A stretch of 64,000 nucleotides of DNA from Sphingomonas sp. ERG5 (GTDB taxonomy: Bacteria; Pseudomonadota; Alphaproteobacteria; Sphingomonadales; Sphingomonadaceae). The stretch covers positions 62,001 through 126,000 of the forward strand of contig NZ_JSXI01000026.1 of the NCBI RefSeq assembly GCF_000803065.1. Reading direction: 5' to 3'. How positions within the stretch are numbered: the first letter of the stretch is position 1; each line of letters opens with the position of its first letter. The translations under genes were made by a program, and so were the position numbers. Below the pieces are notes generated by a model, which did not search any database, had not been told where the DNA came from, and worked only from the letters and a program-made list of their open reading frames with translations. Shown in pieces: positions 7,160 to 16,666 of this stretch.

Positions 7160-9871
7160 ATGGATACGAGGACGAAGCTACTGGTCGGCGCGGCGCTATT
7201 GGCGGTGGTTTCCACCCCCGCGATGGCACAGACCGATGAAGCCGCCGACACCGGCGCAACAGCGCAGAACAACGACTCACCCGCCGGCGACATCGTCGTC
7301 ACCGGGTCGCGCATCCGCCGCCAGGATCTGGCCGGCGTCGGCCCCGCTACCGTCGTCTCGGCCGAGCAGATCGAGAATACCGGCCTCGTCAATATCGAGA
7401 CCGTGTTGCAGCGCCTGCCAGCCAATGCGGGCTTTGCCGGCAACCAGACCTCGGCCTATTGGACCGGCAATGGCTATGGCACGGCACAGGTCAATCTGCG
7501 CGGGCTCGGCATCAAGCGCACGCTGGTCCTGCTGAACGGCCGCCGGCTCGTCGCGGGCGGGACCGGCGCCAATTCGTCGCCGGATCTCAACATGATCCCG
7601 GTGGTGGCGCTGGCGCGCACCGATGTGCTCAAGGATGGCGCATCGGCGATCTACGGTGCGGACGCGATGGCGGGCGTCGTCAACCTCATCACCCGCAACG
7701 ATTATGAAGGATTCGGCGTCAGCGCCCGCCAGGGCATCTCCGCGCGTGGCGACGGCCGGGATTTCACCGCCGATCTGATCTGGGGCATCCGCAATGACCG
7801 CGGCGGGTTGATGGCGGCAGCGACTTATCAGACGACGAGCGCGGTCAACATGGCGAGCCGGGCGCCCTGCTCGCTCGCCGAAACCACGCCGGGCAAACTT
7901 GCCTGCGTCAACAGCGCCTCGACCATCGGCGGCCGCGCCGTGCTGCCCAACGGCCAGCAGATCAATTTCAACCAGGTGCCCGGCGGCAACGGCAATTTCT
8001 ACGAGCCCTACAGCGCGGCGAAGCATAATTTCAATTCGACCCCGTTCCTCAACGCCGTCAGCCCGGTCGAGCGCATCAGCACCGCGCTGTTCGCGGACTA
8101 TCAGATCACCGACGGTGTGAAATTCTTCGGCGAATTCCTCTATACCCATCGCAAGTCGAACCAGATCGCAACACCGGGAACGCTGCGCAATCTCGCCATC
8201 TCGGCCAGCAACCCGACCAACCCCACCGGCCAGAACATCGTCCTGGTCCAGCGCCGCCTGGCCGAGCCAGGCGCGCGCCAGTTCTTCCAGGAAACCAATA
8301 CCTGGCAGGGAACCGCGGGCCTGCGCGGCAAGTTCGCCAATGGTTGGGCATGGGAAGTGGCCGGCAGCTTCGGCCGCAACACCGCAGTGGACGGATCGAC
8401 CAATGTCGCCAACCTCGAGCGCGTCGGCAACACCATCAATACCAGCAAGTGCAGCATGACCGCCGGTGCGGCGATCCCCTGCGCCGACTATCTGGGGTTC
8501 GGCGATCTCACGCCGCAAGTGCTCGACTATATCCTGTTCACCTCACGCGATCGCGGCGGCAATCAGCTTGCCACGGTCACCGCGGACCTGACCGGCAAGC
8601 TGTTCGATCTGCCGGCCGGGCCGCTCTCCTTCGCCACCGGTGTGGTCTATCGCAAGGAAAAGGGCTGGCGTAATCCCGATCCGCTGACCGTGCTCGGCGT
8701 TGCCAACACCAACCAGCAGGACCCGATCTCCGGTTCGAGCACGGCAAAGGAAGCCTATCTCGAACTATCGGTCCCGCTGCTGGCCGATACGCCCCTGATC
8801 AAGTCGCTGACCCTGGACGGCGCGGTGCGCTATTCGAACTATGATTTGTTCGGCGGCGATTGGAACTACAAGTTCGGCCTGGACTGGCAGCTGAACGGCA
8901 GCATCCGGATGCGCGGCACCTATGGCACCGGCTTCCGCATCCCCAATGTCCCTGAATTGTTCGGCGGCGTTTCCGAAGGCAATCTGACCACCACCGATCC
9001 GTGCAGCCGTTATGCGGCGAGCGGCAATGCGACACTGATCGCGAATTGCCAGGCGTCGGGAGTTCCCGCCAATTATGTCCAGCTCGGCACCACCATCCTG
9101 ACCACGGTCGGCGGCAACCAGAAGCTGCAGCCCGAAAGCTCGAAGAGCTGGACGATCGGCACGGTGGTCCAGCCCAAGGCATTGATCCCCGGCCTGTCGC
9201 TCACCGCCGACTGGTTCGAGATCGACATCAAGGGTGCGATCCGCGCCATTCCAGGCTCGACCAAGCTGGCGGTCTGCTATGCCAGCGCCAATCTTTCCAG
9301 CAGCTTCTGCAAGGATTTCACGCGCAGTCCGCTGACCGGCGAAGTCACCTTCCTTTCGGCGCAGCCGATCAATACCGGCCGCGAGCAACTGAGCGGGCTC
9401 GATCTCGGCCTGGTCTATAACCGGACGGTCGGCGGTGTCGCCGTTTCGTTCGATCTCAACGCCACCTGGCTGAGCAAATATGTCGTGACGCCTTTCCCGG
9501 GCGGTGCGCCGATCAATTTCGACGGCCATATCGGCGGCGGCAATGGCGGCTATCCGAAATGGCGCGGTTATGGCGTGCTGAACGCGAAGAAGGATGGCAT
9601 CGGTATAACCTGGTCGACGCAGTGGATCGGCAAGGCCACGGACTTCAACGCATTGCCCGGCGCGATCGGCTATCGCACGCCCAATGTCTTCTACCACAAC
9701 GCTCAGCTTGCGTTCGAAGTGAATGAAAAGACGCGATTCCAGCTCGGCATCGACAATATGTTCGACCGGAAGGCGCCCTATATTCAGAGCTTCACCGATG
9801 CCAACACCGACACCATGACGTACGATCTGCTTGGACGGCGATTCTATGTCGGTTTCCGCACCGCGTTCTGA
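7160..9871 (+). CDS. TonB-dependent outer-membrane receptor
   Basis: This 903-residue protein has a signal peptide (residues 1-23, ending AMAQ), then a short TonB-box-like region (IVVTGSRI, about residue 44), a plug domain (about 55-165, including LRGLG, VLLNGRR and IYGADAMAGVVN), and a long beta-barrel ending in the aromatic RRFYVGFRTAF. It imports a ligand across the outer membrane using TonB energy. It is first in an operon with two PepSY proteins 15 bp downstream and is probably repressed by the HutC-like regulator at the operon end. The ligand is unknown; histidine-related compounds are only a guess from the regulator family. Confidence 0.93.
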   Translation: MDTRTKLLVGAALLAVVSTPAMAQTDEAADTGATAQNNDSPAGDIVVTGSRIRRQDLAGVGPATVVSAEQIENTGLVNIETVLQRLPANAGFAGNQTSAYWTGNGYGTAQVNLRGLGIKRTLVLLNGRRLVAGGTGANSSPDLNMIPVVALARTDVLKDGASAIYGADAMAGVVNLITRNDYEGFGVSARQGISARGDGRDFTADLIWGIRNDRGGLMAAATYQTTSAVNMASRAPCSLAETTPGKLACVNSASTIGGRAVLPNGQQINFNQVPGGNGNFYEPYSAAKHNFNSTPFLNAVSPVERISTALFADYQITDGVKFFGEFLYTHRKSNQIATPGTLRNLAISASNPTNPTGQNIVLVQRRLAEPGARQFFQETNTWQGTAGLRGKFANGWAWEVAGSFGRNTAVDGSTNVANLERVGNTINTSKCSMTAGAAIPCADYLGFGDLTPQVLDYILFTSRDRGGNQLATVTADLTGKLFDLPAGPLSFATGVVYRKEKGWRNPDPLTVLGVANTNQQDPISGSSTAKEAYLELSVPLLADTPLIKSLTLDGAVRYSNYDLFGGDWNYKFGLDWQLNGSIRMRGTYGTGFRIPNVPELFGGVSEGNLTTTDPCSRYAASGNATLIANCQASGVPANYVQLGTTILTTVGGNQKLQPESSKSWTIGTVVQPKALIPGLSLTADWFEIDIKGAIRAIPGSTKLAVCYASANLSSSFCKDFTRSPLTGEVTFLSAQPINTGREQLSGLDLGLVYNRTVGGVAVSFDLNATWLSKYVVTPFPGGAPINFDGHIGGGNGGYPKWRGYGVLNAKKDGIGITWSTQWIGKATDFNALPGAIGYRTPNVFYHNAQLAFEVNEKTRFQLGIDNMFDRKAPYIQSFTDANTDTMTYDLLGRRFYVGFRTAF

Positions 9872-9886
9872 GCCGGGGGCAAGATC

Positions 9887-10618
9887 ATGGCAAAGCTTCG
9901 CTGGCCGCTCGTCATCAGACGGACGCACAAATGGATCGCGCTGTTCGTCGGCCTGCAAGTCCTGCTCTGGACGCTGACCGGCTTCTATATGGTCGTGGTC
10001 CATATCGACACGATCCATGGCGACCATCTTGTGCGCCCGCCAGTGGTTCGGCCCTATGATCTCGCGAACCTCGTGTCGCCGTCACGCATCGTGGCGGCGG
10101 CACCGGGAACGTCCGAACTGCGGTTGCAGCGCTTGTTCGATCGCACCGTCTGGCGCGCCGAAACGCCCGCCGGACCAATGCTGTACGACGCGGAAACGGC
10201 CGAACGGCTTGCCCCGCTGGCTGAGCGGGATATCCGCGCGCTCGCCCGGCGGATTTACGCCGGCAGCGGGGAAATCGTATCAGCCAGATTGCTGACCAAA
10301 GCGCCACAGGAGATGCAATCGCGCAAACCGCCTTATTGGCAAGTCGAGTTCCAGGGGTGGAACCGACCCACGCTTTATCTGTCGCCCGTCACCGGCGAGC
10401 TCATCTCGCGGCGTCATGCGCTGTGGCGCGCCTTCGACATCGCCTGGATGCTCCACATCATGGATTATCAGGATCGCACCAACGTCAACAATCCACTCCT
10501 GCGGGTGGCCACCTGGAGCGCATTCGCCATGGCGCTGAGCGGCGCATGGCTGCTCATCTGGTCCTTCCCGCGCCGCAAAAAGAAGAAGGCCCCCGGGAAG
10601 CAGAAGGTCATGGCATGA
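9887..10618 (+). CDS. PepSY-domain membrane protein (first copy)
   Basis: This 243-residue protein has an N-terminal membrane helix (about residues 18-40, after the RTHKW motif), a periplasmic PepSY-like region, and a second helix near the C-terminus (about 205-227) followed by a very basic Lys-rich tail. PepSY-TM proteins next to TonB receptors are thought to assist uptake or reduction of the ligand in the periplasm. It is paralogous to the next gene, with which it overlaps by 4 bp. Confidence 0.82.
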   Translation: MAKLRWPLVIRRTHKWIALFVGLQVLLWTLTGFYMVVVHIDTIHGDHLVRPPVVRPYDLANLVSPSRIVAAAPGTSELRLQRLFDRTVWRAETPAGPMLYDAETAERLAPLAERDIRALARRIYAGSGEIVSARLLTKAPQEMQSRKPPYWQVEFQGWNRPTLYLSPVTGELISRRHALWRAFDIAWMLHIMDYQDRTNVNNPLLRVATWSAFAMALSGAWLLIWSFPRRKKKKAPGKQKVMA

Positions 10619-11346
10619 AACGTATCCGTCTCTCCCCGCTCCTGTTCCGCCGCATCCATAAATGGGTCGGGCTGATCCTGGGGCTGCAATTCCTGCTCTG
10701 GGCGCTCAGCGGTTCGATGATGGCGTTGCTCGACAGCAAGGAAGTCGGCGGCCATGACATGGCGGCGGGGCATACTCATCCGCTTCCGGCGGACGGCCCA
10801 TTGATCGATCCGGCCCGCATCTCCGGCATCGGCGCAGTGTCCGGTGTGGTGTTGCGCGATCTTGCCGGGCGGCCCGTCTATGAGTTGCGCACCGCGAAGG
10901 CCCTGCAACTGGCCGACGCCAGCGACGGCACGCCAGTGATCGTCGACGCGGAGACCGCGCAGAGCGTCGCCGCGATGATGAACCCGGCACCAGTGCGCAA
11001 GGTTGAAGCGCTGGCGAAACCCAATCTCGAGGCGCGCGAGCATGCCGGCCGCCAGTGGCGAGTCGATTTTGCCGATTCCGCCAACAGCAGTGCCTATGTC
11101 TCGGCCGAGTCCGGACGTTTCCTGGTCATGCGCGGCGACACGTGGCGCACCTGGGACTTTTTCTGGATGCTCCACAATATGGATTATGTCAGCCGGTCCA
11201 GCTTCAACCACCCGCTGATCATCTTCATCGCCTTCGGGACGCTCTGGCTGTCGGGAACGGGCTTCTATCTGTTGTTCAAAAGCTTCGGGCGCACCGACTT
11301 CCGCTGGCTGCGCCGTCGCCGGAAAGTCGCGGCGAAACCGCTCTAG
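10615..11346 (+). CDS. PepSY-domain membrane protein (second copy)
   Basis: This 243-residue paralogue of the preceding gene has the same layout: RIHKW motif, membrane helix at about 16-38, periplasmic domain, DFFWMLHNMDY segment before the C-terminal helix, and a basic tail. The start at 10615 uses an ATGA overlap with the upstream gene, so translation is coupled; an open frame reaching back to 10336 lies inside the first copy. A His/Met-rich loop (GGHDMAAGHTH, about residues 44-54) could bind a metal. Its stop overlaps the stop of the convergent GntR gene. Confidence 0.82.
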   Translation: MKRIRLSPLLFRRIHKWVGLILGLQFLLWALSGSMMALLDSKEVGGHDMAAGHTHPLPADGPLIDPARISGIGAVSGVVLRDLAGRPVYELRTAKALQLADASDGTPVIVDAETAQSVAAMMNPAPVRKVEALAKPNLEAREHAGRQWRVDFADSANSSAYVSAESGRFLVMRGDTWRTWDFFWMLHNMDYVSRSSFNHPLIIFIAFGTLWLSGTGFYLLFKSFGRTDFRWLRRRRKVAAKPL

Positions 11347-12113
11347 CGATCGCTGGTCGAGAAGGAGGCCGACAGCTCGAAACGACCTCCCGGATGGGTC
11401 AGCCAGGCATGTGACACGAGTCGCGCACGGCTCCAGGTCCGGCGCGTCATGACGAGCACCGGCTCCTCCTTGTCGAGCCCCAGCATGCCGCGCACCCGGT
11501 CGTCGGGCATGGCGGCGCGGACCCGGTGCTCGACGCGTTCGAGTGGCGCAATCCGGGTGAGATATTCGTTGGGCGTCGTCGCGGTGAAGTCGATCCCGCC
11601 ATAGTCCGGTGCGATTGACGCCAGCACGAAACGGTCCTCGAGTTGAATCGGAAACTCGGCTTCGTGATGCACGATGACCGAGTGGAACAGCCGCGTCCCG
11701 GCGGAGACGCCAAGCAGCGAGGCGGTTTCCGCCGTTGCCCGCACATCCTCATTCTGGATGATCCGCGCGCGATACTCATGGCCCCGGCCACGCACTTCAT
11801 CGGCAATGTTGCGGATCTCGATCATCTGGCCGATCGGCCGCGGTTCAGCGATGAAGGAGCCGATGCCGGCGCGACGCACCAGGATCCCGGCGCTTTGCAA
11901 CTCGCGCAGCGCGCGGTTTGCCGTCATTCGCGAGACGCCGAAGCGGGACACCAGCTCGGACTCGGACGGCACGCGGTCGCCCGGCTTCAAGGTGCCGTCG
12001 CGAATACCGTCGGTCAGAGCTTGCTTGATCGCGGCGTAGCGCGGCCCCGTCAGGCCGTCTGCCCGATCAACTGCGTCAGTGAAGGAAGCGGGCGCAGCAT
12101 CGGCGTGTCTCAT
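11343..12113 (-). CDS. GntR-family regulator, HutC subfamily
   Basis: This 256-residue protein has an N-terminal winged helix-turn-helix (PGDRVPSESELVSRFGVSRMTANRALREL region, given here by its ends at about residues 42-70) and a UTRA effector domain typical of HutC. An ATG at 12149 would add 12 residues, but then the palindrome at 12115-12130 would be coding; the 12113 start places it directly upstream, fitting autorepression. The same operator core lies before the convergent receptor-PepSY operon. HutC proteins respond to urocanate; whether this one does is not shown by sequence. Confidence 0.85.
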   Translation of the reverse strand: MRHADAAPASFTDAVDRADGLTGPRYAAIKQALTDGIRDGTLKPGDRVPSESELVSRFGVSRMTANRALRELQSAGILVRRAGIGSFIAEPRPIGQMIEIRNIADEVRGRGHEYRARIIQNEDVRATAETASLLGVSAGTRLFHSVIVHHEAEFPIQLEDRFVLASIAPDYGGIDFTATTPNEYLTRIAPLERVEHRVRAAMPDDRVRGMLGLDKEEPVLVMTRRTWSRARLVSHAWLTHPGGRFELSASFSTSDR

Positions 12114-12114
12114 C

Positions 12115-12130
12115 ACCTGTCTATACAGGT
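12115..12130. promoter_or_regulatory. Inverted-repeat operator at the GntR gene start
   Basis: Arms ACCTGT and ACAGGT flank CTAT. The core TGTCTATACA differs by one base from TGTATATACA at 7102. It touches the start codon, so bound regulator would block its own expression. Confidence 0.6.
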
Positions 12131-12231
12131 ACGAAGCGCGATCCGCCATGCGTTCGATCCAGACTGGCTGCGATCACATGGCAATGATAACAATGATATA
12201 CCCGGGCTTGCGGATGAGCCTGCCGCAGGCC

Positions 12232-12678
12232 TCAGCCATTATGGCGGGCAAAGACCCGTCGCCCCCCCGGCCCGAATGCGATCACATCATACGCTTCAGG
12301 GCGCATACCGGCCATTTCCATTCCCGGCGATCCCAGCGGCATGCCGGCAACCGCCAGTCCCTTCACACCCCTGGGCCGCTGCGTCAGCACACGCTTCATA
12401 TCGGCGATCGGCACGTGCCCCTCAAAGGCCATGCCATCGATGATCGCGGTGTGACACGACGACAAGGCCGCAGGAACGCCCTGCGTCTTCTGGAAAGCGG
12501 CGCGCTTCTGGTCGTCGACCATCTTTACGTGCCGGCCGAATTGCTGGCGGACCTGCGCCACCCATTTTTCGCAGCAACCGCAGCCCGGATCGCGATGGAC
12601 GAGGACGTCATTGGCCGCGATCGCCGCCGAAGGAGCGCCCAGCATCAACAGGGCAGCCAGAAAATCAGGTTTCTTCAC
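12232..12678 (-). CDS. DUF411 copper/metal-binding periplasmic protein
   Basis: This is a 148-residue protein with a signal peptide (about 1-21, AIAA). A CGCC motif follows at about residue 33 and is the probable metal site; a further Cys-His pair (SSCH) and a Met-rich stretch near 115-125 are also present. DUF411 proteins recur in copper-resistance clusters. It is 36 bp downstream of copB on the same strand, so it is likely the last gene of the cop operon. Confidence 0.85.
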   Translation of the reverse strand: MKKPDFLAALLMLGAPSAAIAANDVLVHRDPGCGCCEKWVAQVRQQFGRHVKMVDDQKRAAFQKTQGVPAALSSCHTAIIDGMAFEGHVPIADMKRVLTQRPRGVKGLAVAGMPLGSPGMEMAGMRPEAYDVIAFGPGGRRVFARHNG

Positions 12679-12714
12679 ATCTCACTCCTCTAGCCCGATC
12701 TAAAAAGCCCGGCC

Positions 12715-13791
12715 CTAGAACCATGTCCGCACGCCGATGACCAAGCTCGCGGAGCTCGCATCCTCGCCCGCGGCACGCGCAAACCGCGCCGTATCGCCAA
12801 CGGCACGGTCCCAGGAAATACCGATATAGGGCGCGAATTCGCGGGCGACTTCATAGCGCAGGCGCAAGCCCAGTTCGACATTGCTCAGCCCCGATCCGAT
12901 GCCGTTTTCACGCACATCCTGCGCAGCCAGGTTGAGCTCGACGCGTGGCTGAAGAATGAGCCGCTGGGTGATGCGCTGGTCATAATAGCCTTCGAGCCGC
13001 GCCAGCACATCGCCCTTGTCCGACAGGAACAACGCACCCTCCACCTCGAACCAATAAGGGGCGAGCCCTTCAAACCCGACCGTCGCATAGGTCCGTGACG
13101 GGCCGGGCGTGAAATCATGCCGGATACCGGCCTGGAGGTTGAAATAGGGACCGATGGCACGGCTGTAGAGCGCCTGGATCTCGGCATCCTCCACGCCTTC
13201 GCCAAACGTGCCCGACCCTTCGGACTTGACGACGAGCCGGTTGATGTCGCCACCGAACCAGCCCTCACCTTCCCAGCGGAACCCGTCACGTCCCTTGCGC
13301 ACCTGATATTCGGCCAGGTTGAACATGATCTGCGAGAAGGTCCCGCCGCCATGTTCCTTGCGCAGCATGGCGCGCGACGCGGCCATGGCCTCCGCACCCC
13401 ACACCGTATCGGCATAGTTCGGCTCCCCGGCCGCCGGCGCGGATCCATCCCCGGCGGGCAGCGCCGTGCCGCCCGTGCCATGCTCAGTCATCCCGGGCAT
13501 CGCCTGAGGTGTCGGAGACTCCGCCTGGACATCGGGCTGCGGCATCGCGGGCATGGCCGGCATGACATGCCCGGCATGAGGATCAGTCTCGGGCACCATC
13601 ACCGCGTCCTTATGCGGTGTCGGCGTGTCCGCGGGTCTGGTCGCGGGCTTCGGTGTTGGTTTCGGCGCGGCTTTCGGCGCTGGTTTAGCGGGCATGGCCA
13701 TGCCCGGCATGGTCTGGTCCATAGTCTGGGCGCCGGCCGGAACCGACAGCAGAAACAGCGCGCCGCTTGCGAGCAGGCCAGCGCGGATCAT
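12715..13791 (-). CDS. copB: Copper resistance outer-membrane protein CopB
   Basis: This 358-residue protein has a signal peptide (1-21), then a Met/His/Pro-rich copper-binding segment to about residue 110 with MPGMAMP, HAGHVMPAMPAM and MPGMTEH elements, then a beta-barrel domain ending in VIGVRTWF with a terminal aromatic. It is thought to bind or export copper at the outer membrane. It overlaps copA by 4 bp and is translated with it. Confidence 0.93.
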   Translation of the reverse strand: MIRAGLLASGALFLLSVPAGAQTMDQTMPGMAMPAKPAPKAAPKPTPKPATRPADTPTPHKDAVMVPETDPHAGHVMPAMPAMPQPDVQAESPTPQAMPGMTEHGTGGTALPAGDGSAPAAGEPNYADTVWGAEAMAASRAMLRKEHGGGTFSQIMFNLAEYQVRKGRDGFRWEGEGWFGGDINRLVVKSEGSGTFGEGVEDAEIQALYSRAIGPYFNLQAGIRHDFTPGPSRTYATVGFEGLAPYWFEVEGALFLSDKGDVLARLEGYYDQRITQRLILQPRVELNLAAQDVRENGIGSGLSNVELGLRLRYEVAREFAPYIGISWDRAVGDTARFARAAGEDASSASLVIGVRTWF

Positions 13792-15605
13792 GCGCTCGCT
13801 CCCAGCCGCGGCCGGACGGTCACGACCTGCATCATGCCGGCATGCATGTGATAGAGCATGTGACAGTGAAACGCCCAGTCGCCCACAGCGTCGGTGGTGA
13901 CATCGAAGGTCACCTTGCCGCCCGGCTGGACCTGAACCGTGTGCTTTCTCGGCGCATATTCGCCGTGCCCGGTGACCAGTTCGAAGAAATGGCCGTGCAG
14001 GTGAATCGGGTGCCCCATCATCGTGTCGTTGACGAGCGTGACGCGTACGCGTTCGTCCTTCAGGAACGGGATCGGCTCCTTCACCTCACTCAGTTTCTCG
14101 CCGTCGAACGCCCACATATAGCGTTCCATATTGCCGGTGAGGTGGATCTCCATCGCACGATCGGGCGCGCGGACATCGGGGTTGCGATCGACCGCCATCA
14201 GGTCGCGATAGACCAGCACGCGGTGTCCGGCATCCGCCAGGCCCTGACCCGGTTCGCCGGTACGATCGACCGGCATCGGTGAAATGGTCTGGACCGTCGG
14301 CGTCTTGCTGACCGTCGGCGCAGTGGAGAAATCGCGCATCGAATGGCTCATGCCGCCGGCACCATGATCCATCCCCGCCATGGCACCGCCCGCTGCGTCC
14401 GGCCCCGCCGGCGCGGGCGTACAATGCCCCATTGCGGCATGCTCGGGCGCGCAGCCGGCCGTGCCGGCAACAGGCGCGGCGCCCATATCGCCCATTCCCA
14501 TGTCCTTCATGGTCGCGAGCGGGCGCTTCCTGAGCGGTGGCACATCCCCCACCATCCCTTCGCGCGGCGCCAGCGTCGCCCGCGCCATCCCCGATCGATC
14601 GACCGTCTCGCCGATCAGCGTATAGGCGCGGTCCTCGGCAGGCTCGACGATCACGTCATAGGTTTCGGCGATCGCGATCTGGAATTCGTCGACCGTCACC
14701 GGACGGACATTGAGCCCGTCGGCCTGGACGATGGTGAGCTTGAGACCGGGAATGCGGATGTTGAATGTGGTCATCGCCGAGGCGTTGATAAAGCGCAGCC
14801 GGACTCGCTCGCCGGGACGGAACAGCGCGGTCCAATTGTCGCGCGGACCGTGGCCATTGACGAGATAGCTGTAGGTGGAGCCCGTGACATCGCTGATGTC
14901 GGTCGGATCCATCCGCATCCCGCCCCATGCCCGCCGGTCCTTGAGCGGCTGATCCTCGCCTTTGAGCAAGCCGGCGAGCGTCTGCTTCTGGTAATTGAAA
15001 TAGCCGCCCTGCAGCTTCAGCTTGCGGAACAGGGCGTGCGGATGAAGCGGACTATGGTCGGAGAGCAGGATGACATGCTCACGGTCCGACCGGATCGGAT
15101 CGACGCCCGCCGGATCGATCACGATCGGGCCATAATGCCCGATCTGCTCCTGCAGCCCCGAATGGCTGTGATACCAATAGGTCCCGGCCTGATGGATCGG
15201 GAATTCATAGGTGAAGGTCGACCGCGGCTTGATGCCCGGAAAGCTGACACCCGGCACGCCGTCCATCTGGAACGGGACGAGCAGGCCATGCCAATGAATC
15301 GAGCTGTCCTCGTCGAGATCGTTGGTGACCGATAAGCGAACGGTCGTTCCCTCGCGCAACCGTACTAGCGGGGCCGGGACGCTGCCATTGATACCGATGG
15401 CGTGGCTTTCGCGGCCATCGACGGTCATCATCTGATGCGCGATGCGCAGCGAAATCTCGGTCCCCGACACGGTCGGCAGCGGCCGGACGATCCCGGCCGA
15501 GACCGGTTGCGCCCAGGCGGGAAACCAGGGGGCAAAGGCGGCGCTGCCGCCGGCAACGGCCGCGGCCCGCAGCAGCGAGCGGCGATCAAACATCGATACG
15601 GTCAT
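13788..15605 (-). CDS. copA: Copper resistance multicopper oxidase CopA
   Basis: This 605-residue periplasmic multicopper oxidase oxidises Cu(I) and sequesters copper. A Tat signal is seen (DRRSLLRAAAV, about residues 7-17). Copper ligands appear in HWHG and WYHSH near the N-terminus and in HPIHLHGHFF and WAFHCHMLYHMHAGM near the C-terminus. A Met/His-rich insertion (about 365-425) is typical of the CopA/PcoA group. An ATG at 15593 is an equally weak alternative start. It lies 60 bp after the sigma-factor gene and begins copA-copB-DUF411. Confidence 0.95.
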   Translation of the reverse strand: MTVSMFDRRSLLRAAAVAGGSAAFAPWFPAWAQPVSAGIVRPLPTVSGTEISLRIAHQMMTVDGRESHAIGINGSVPAPLVRLREGTTVRLSVTNDLDEDSSIHWHGLLVPFQMDGVPGVSFPGIKPRSTFTYEFPIHQAGTYWYHSHSGLQEQIGHYGPIVIDPAGVDPIRSDREHVILLSDHSPLHPHALFRKLKLQGGYFNYQKQTLAGLLKGEDQPLKDRRAWGGMRMDPTDISDVTGSTYSYLVNGHGPRDNWTALFRPGERVRLRFINASAMTTFNIRIPGLKLTIVQADGLNVRPVTVDEFQIAIAETYDVIVEPAEDRAYTLIGETVDRSGMARATLAPREGMVGDVPPLRKRPLATMKDMGMGDMGAAPVAGTAGCAPEHAAMGHCTPAPAGPDAAGGAMAGMDHGAGGMSHSMRDFSTAPTVSKTPTVQTISPMPVDRTGEPGQGLADAGHRVLVYRDLMAVDRNPDVRAPDRAMEIHLTGNMERYMWAFDGEKLSEVKEPIPFLKDERVRVTLVNDTMMGHPIHLHGHFFELVTGHGEYAPRKHTVQVQPGGKVTFDVTTDAVGDWAFHCHMLYHMHAGMMQVVTVRPRLGASA

Positions 15606-15665
15606 GATTGTTGCTTATACTTCCAGGTCTACGGGCGCCCCATGCATTCATACGCGCGCGCAGAT

Positions 15666-16229
15666 TCAATCCCTCAGAACTTCGTTCAATTTCGTCCGCG
15701 CGCGATAGACGCGCATTTCGACCGCCTTTTCGCTGATGCCAAGCAATTGCGCCGTCTCCGCCTGCGACAGCCCCTCGACCGCCTGCAGGATGAACGGCTC
15801 CTTGAGCGTTGCGGGCAGCCGGGCGATCGCGCGCATCGCCCGATCCAGCTCCTGCTTCGCCACCAGCGCGTCATCGATCGGCACGACGGTGTCGGCCACC
15901 TGCTCCGCGTCGCTGATCGGTGCGGCGAAGGTCAGGAAGCGGCGAACCGCCCGCCGCCGTGCCCAATCATGGCATTTGTTGATCGCGATACGCGCGATCC
16001 ACACCCGGAAGGGCCGCGACCGATCATAACGGCCAAGCGCGGAAAAGGCCGCGACGAAGCTGATCTGCGTGACGTCGAGCGCTTCATCGGCATCGCCGAT
16101 ATGGCTGCGCACGATCCGATAGACCCAGTCGCGGTGACGCCGCATCAACTCGCCATAGGCAGCCTGTCGCCCGGCGGCGGCGAACATCGCCAGGTCGCCG
16201 TCCGTACAGCCGGCGAGGTCAGTGGTCAC
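15666..16229 (-). CDS. ECF sigma factor, CnrH-like
   Basis: This is a 187-residue ECF sigma factor. Region 2 is seen at about 25-95 (DADEALDVTQISFVAAF, then RPFRVWIARIAINKC) and region 4 at about 125-180 with the helix-turn-helix SQAETAQLLGISEKAVEMRVYRA. It overlaps the sensor gene by 4 bp. Together with the two upstream genes it matches the Y-X-H order of the cnr regulatory trio, where the sigma is released when the periplasmic sensor binds metal. It probably drives copA-copB and copC-copD. Confidence 0.85.
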   Translation of the reverse strand: MTTDLAGCTDGDLAMFAAAGRQAAYGELMRRHRDWVYRIVRSHIGDADEALDVTQISFVAAFSALGRYDRSRPFRVWIARIAINKCHDWARRRAVRRFLTFAAPISDAEQVADTVVPIDDALVAKQELDRAMRAIARLPATLKEPFILQAVEGLSQAETAQLLGISEKAVEMRVYRARTKLNEVLRD

Positions 16230-16666
16230 CGCTCCTTGGCCGTCAGCGCTTTCACCACGACGTCGTCGAACCTGGTGGCCTGATCGGGGCGAAGGACGCC
16301 GCGCATGGCGAAGATATGCTCGAGCGTTTCCTTCTGGAGTTGCCCCATCGCCTGATGCGAGCGGTCGACCGCGGCGGCCACTTTCGGCCCATAGCCGCGC
16401 TCGGCCTCGATCGCCGTGGCGAGGCGGGCATTATCCGCCCGCAGCTCCCCTTCGAGCGCACGGCGGCGAACCGCAAAGCGCTGCTCGATCACATCAATCG
16501 CGGCATGTTGCGCCGTATCGAGATTGAGCTGACTATGGAGCAGATCGTGCAGTTCATTCTCGACCGGGGGCTGCGGCACGACATATTCGCGGCCGACCAC
16601 CACGCCGGCAATCGCCGCCGCGAACGCGATCAATGCGATCAGGATGACCCGGCGATAGTCCCTCAT
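16226..16666 (-). CDS. Periplasmic metal sensor, CnrX-like
   Basis: This 146-residue protein has one membrane anchor (about 7-25) and a helical periplasmic domain. The residues that form the metal site in CnrX (two His four apart, a Glu, then His and Met four apart) all have counterparts here: H40, H44, E61, H117 and M121, with the same spacing. It overlaps both neighbours by 4 bp. Family knowledge says CnrX senses Ni/Co and holds CnrY; the copper context suggests copper sensing here. Confidence 0.85.
   Translation of the reverse strand: MRDYRRVILIALIAFAAAIAGVVVGREYVVPQPPVENELHDLLHSQLNLDTAQHAAIDVIEQRFAVRRRALEGELRADNARLATAIEAERGYGPKVAAAVDRSHQAMGQLQKETLEHIFAMRGVLRPDQATRFDDVVVKALTAKER

Noticed and set aside
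7277-8518. 413-codon minus-strand frame opposite the TonB receptor
   Set aside because: It is antisense to a clear receptor gene, has no ribosome site or domain, and has the composition expected of a shadow frame in GC-rich DNA.
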